NCBI GenBank assembly: GCA_006212045.1
Contig: PZPK01000004.1
Location: 1 to 64,000 of the forward strand
Direction of reading: 5' to 3'
From: Oleiphilus sp.
GTDB lineage: Bacteria; Pseudomonadota; Gammaproteobacteria; Pseudomonadales; Oleiphilaceae
Length of the DNA: 64,000 nucleotides
Shown: piece by piece, positions 62,047-64,000 of the stretch
Layout: each line of letters opens with the position of its first letter
How positions within the stretch are numbered: position 1 is the stretch's first letter
The notes under the pieces: model-generated
Databases searched by the model: none
Told to the model about the DNA's origin: nothing
What the model saw: only the letters and a program-made list of their open reading frames with translations
Made by a program: the position numbers and the translations under genes

Positions 62047-62295
62047 ATGGCGGCAACAAGCGAAAAATCCCTCAGCGAATTCGAAAAATCTCTCGAACAG
62101 CTGGAACAGATTGTAACCCGAATGGAGCAAGGGGAATTATCTCTGGAGCAATCATTAAGTGCGTTCGAGGAAGGTGTTCGATTAACGCGATCCTGCCAGG
62201 AAACGCTTAAGGAAGCGGAGCAGCGTGTTTCCAAACTGATCCGTGAAGGCGGCACTCTCGATCAGAAACCGTTTGAAAATCCGGAACAGGATTAG
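62047..62295 (+). CDS. xseB: exodeoxyribonuclease VII small subunit
   Basis: The 82-residue XseB is helical, with the family block FEKSLEQLEQIVTRMEQGELSLEQSLSAFEEGVRLTRSCQ. It joins several copies per XseA to degrade single-stranded DNA into short pieces. The gene precedes ispA, whose ATG is 25 bp past its stop. XseA is not in this window, as in most gammaproteobacteria. Confidence 0.95.
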   Translation: MAATSEKSLSEFEKSLEQLEQIVTRMEQGELSLEQSLSAFEEGVRLTRSCQETLKEAEQRVSKLIREGGTLDQKPFENPEQD

Positions 62296-62320
62296 ACTTC
62301 CTCAGGCACTTCACTCTTTT

Positions 62321-63226
62321 ATGTCAAGCATTCCCGCCGCCCCCGCTTCATTCATTGAAACCTATCGCCAGCAAATTGACCAAGCGCTGAATCGCATTCT
62401 GTGCGACAGTGACGGCATACCTGAACGACTATTCAAGGCCATGCAGCACAGCACTTTATCTGGCGGCAAACGCATTCGCCCGATATTGACCTTATGCAGT
62501 GCACGTTGCCTTGGAGGGTCTGTGGACAAGGCAATGCCGGCAGCCTGTGCGGTAGAAATGATACATGCCTATTCTTTGGTGCATGATGACCTTCCCGCAA
62601 TGGATGACGATGATCTTCGAAGGGGTCAACCCACCTGCCATATCGCATTTGACGAGGCGACAGCCATACTGGCCGGAGATGCCTTACAGGCGCTGGCCTT
62701 TGATGTCATTGCACGCAAAAACACAGACCTGGACCCTGAACAGCAACTCGGCATGACGCGTTTGCTGGCCAAAGCTGCCGGCGCACGTGGAATGGTGGCG
62801 GGTCAATCGATCGATCTTGATTCGGTTGGCCAGACACTGACAAGCGAGGCCTTATCAGGAATGCATGCCTTAAAAACAGGCGCGCTCATCCAGTGCGCGG
62901 TTGAACTCGGCGCATTATGTTCCGATCAGGCAGATCCGCAGGAGCACACACATCTGTCCGGATATGCCAAAGCCATTGGCCTCGGCTTTCAGGTGCAGGA
63001 CGATATTCTGGATATTACCAGCGCGACAGCAGTACTCGGCAAACAGCAGGGGGCAGACAAAGAGCTGAATAAGCCCACCTTTCCTGCTTTATTGGGCCTG
63101 GAGGGTTCCAAACAAAAATTGAAAGGCCTGCATGAAGAAGCTTATTCAGCGCTCGCCAGGCTAAATCATCGCGACACCAGCGAACTTCGGCAGATAGCCG
63201 ATTACATTGTAACGCGCGTTTTTTGA
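62321..63226 (+). CDS. ispA: farnesyl diphosphate synthase (geranyltranstransferase)
   Basis: The ATG at 62321 gives 301 residues, the usual IspA length; the ORF track begins inside xseB. It makes farnesyl diphosphate from IPP and GPP/DMAPP. The first Asp-rich motif [14 protein letters not shown] (about 92) and the second DDILDI (about 233) bind magnesium-diphosphate. It is followed by dxs, so isoprenoid precursors and chain elongation are made from one locus. Confidence 0.96.
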   Translation: MSSIPAAPASFIETYRQQIDQALNRILCDSDGIPERLFKAMQHSTLSGGKRIRPILTLCSARCLGGSVDKAMPAACAVEMIHAYSLVHDDLPAMDDDDLRRGQPTCHIAFDEATAILAGDALQALAFDVIARKNTDLDPEQQLGMTRLLAKAAGARGMVAGQSIDLDSVGQTLTSEALSGMHALKTGALIQCAVELGALCSDQADPQEHTHLSGYAKAIGLGFQVQDDILDITSATAVLGKQQGADKELNKPTFPALLGLEGSKQKLKGLHEEAYSALARLNHRDTSELRQIADYIVTRVF

Positions 63227-63235
63227 CGTCCTTTC

Positions 63236-63244
63236 TGCTATACT
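63236..63244 (+). promoter_or_regulatory. candidate extended -10 promoter of dxs
   Basis: TGCTATACT is an extended -10 (TGnTATACT), 52 bp before the dxs start. It would allow dxs to be transcribed separately from ispA. Confidence 0.4.
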
Positions 63245-63296
63245 CGCGCCCCTCAAATTAAAAACCCAAGCTTTTGACCCATACCGTGTATTAGAG

Positions 63297-64000
63297 ATGC
63301 CAGAGCAAGCCATTTTTCATGAGATCCCTCTGCAGAGACCCAGCACTCCGTTGCTGGACCGCATCTCATCACCACACCAGTTACGGTTGCTGTCGGAAGA
63401 GCAGCTGAGCCAGCTAAGCTACGAGTTACGTGCGTTTATGCTGTACAGCGTTGGGCAATCCGGCGGACACTTCGGGGCAGGCTTGGGCGTCGTGGAACTG
63501 ACCATCGCCTTGCACTTCGTATTTAACACGCCCGAAGATCGTCTGGTGTGGGACGTCGGACACCAAGCCTATCCTCACAAGATACTGACTGGTCGTCGCG
63601 AAGACCTGCTCAAAATTCGGCAGCAGGATGGTCCGGCCGCCTTTCCCTGCCGCGAAGAAAGTGACTATGACGCCTTTGGTGTAGGCCACTCAAGCACATC
63701 GATCAGCGCTGCGCTGGGTATGGCTCTGGCGGCGCAACAGAAAGGCGAAACACGAAGGGCGATTGCAGTCATCGGTGATGGCGCACTTACGGCCGGCATG
63801 GCCTTTGAAGCAATGAGTCACGCCGGCGATATCGCACCGGATATGCTGGTAGTCCTGAATGACAACGACATGTCCATTTCCAACAATGTTGGCGGCTTGA
63901 AAAACCACCTTGCACGCATACTCTCAGGCAAAACCTACAATCAGGTGCGCGATAGTGGCAAGCACCTGCTGAGTGGTACACCGGGGCTGATGGAGTTTGC
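63297..64000 (+). CDS. dxs: 1-deoxy-D-xylulose-5-phosphate synthase, N-terminal part (cut by window end)
   Basis: The gene starts at the ATG at 63297 and runs off the window after 234 codons. Dxs condenses pyruvate and glyceraldehyde phosphate with thiamine diphosphate, the first step of the MEP pathway. The visible part holds the ThDP-binding region, with the [16 protein letters not shown] and [11 protein letters not shown] motifs and [18 protein letters not shown] near the start. The full protein is usually about 620 residues. Confidence 0.96.
   Translation, partial: MPEQAIFHEIPLQRPSTPLLDRISSPHQLRLLSEEQLSQLSYELRAFMLYSVGQSGGHFGAGLGVVELTIALHFVFNTPEDRLVWDVGHQAYPHKILTGRREDLLKIRQQDGPAAFPCREESDYDAFGVGHSSTSISAALGMALAAQQKGETRRAIAVIGDGALTAGMAFEAMSHAGDIAPDMLVVLNDNDMSISNNVGGLKNHLARILSGKTYNQVRDSGKHLLSGTPGLMEF

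Noticed and set aside
1-64000. CRISPR arrays, toxin-antitoxin or restriction systems, phage structural genes, rRNA genes
   Set aside because: Looked for and not seen. The only mobile-element sequence is the IS fragment at 1.2-1.7 kb, and the HNH gene at 32.9 kb has no partner methylase.

Overview
The window looks like a chromosomal segment of a free-living, flagellated gammaproteobacterium, probably a marine member of the Pseudomonadales/Oceanospirillales group. This is inferred from its gene content: a PomA/PomB-type (sodium-motor) stator beside xseB-ispA-dxs, an lgt-thyA-folA block, rlmG, ilvD, many cyclic-di-GMP proteins and a proteobacterial tRNA-Leu(CAG). Coding density is high and most genes are vertical in character. 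Only the first 2.3 kb looks like accessory DNA.

Layout. 1-2.34 kb: a sparse, AT-rich stretch with one lipoprotein gene and a 5'-truncated IS481-type transposase, ending at the 3' end of tRNA-Leu(CAG), so probably the remains of an integrated element. 2.5-6.5 kb: a Tat-exported PhoD-type phosphatase, rlmG and a membrane-anchored DUF1566 protein. 6.7-16.6 kb: a cyclic-di-GMP and sensing hub. It holds a PilZ protein, a PAS-GGDEF-EAL enzyme, a DUF2452 protein, and a run of three genes: an EAL-output response regulator, a periplasmic-binding-protein-type lipoprotein and a dCache sensor kinase. 17.2-24.5 kb: a crotonase, then a locus resembling E. coli yqjF-yqjG-yhaJ-yhaK (DoxX, glutathionyl-hydroquinone reductase, LysR regulator, pirin) with a repeated AT-rich motif in front of both transcription units, a small unlisted ORF, a TauE/SafE permease, a solute-binding protein, and a divergent Lrp/LysE pair.

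24.7-36.2 kb: a divergent ceramidase and AraC-regulator pair, an acyltransferase-like protein, small membrane proteins, an SDR, DUF445, a CheX-like protein, SirB2, an HNH nuclease, a fold-type III PLP enzyme and a DUF819 carrier. 36.2-44.8 kb: a large lipoprotein with four copies of a cysteine motif, FliK followed by a free-standing FlhB C-terminal domain, two membrane proteins with degenerate GGDEF domains, and a DedA-PAP2 fusion. 44.9-55.4 kb: a Lon-type N-terminal domain protein, ilvD, a 7TMR-DISM hybrid kinase, an SGNH hydrolase, a PQQ-type sugar dehydrogenase and a GNAT-nitrilase fusion. 55.4-64 kb: folA, thyA, lgt and a TSUP permease on the minus strand, an NRDE protein, a PilZ protein, pomB/pomA, then xseB-ispA-dxs (dxs is cut by the window end).

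The common thread is surface behaviour: two PilZ proteins, five GGDEF/EAL-family proteins (three with degenerate GGDEF domains), the stator pair, FliK/FlhB-C and a CheX-like protein. The best candidates for something new are the three-gene ligand-binding lipoprotein/kinase/EAL-regulator cassette, the pair of GGDEF proteins that keep the inhibitory-site motif but lose the catalytic glycines, and the motif plus small ORF in the yqjFG/yhaJK-like locus. No CRISPR array, phage structural gene or rRNA gene was seen.
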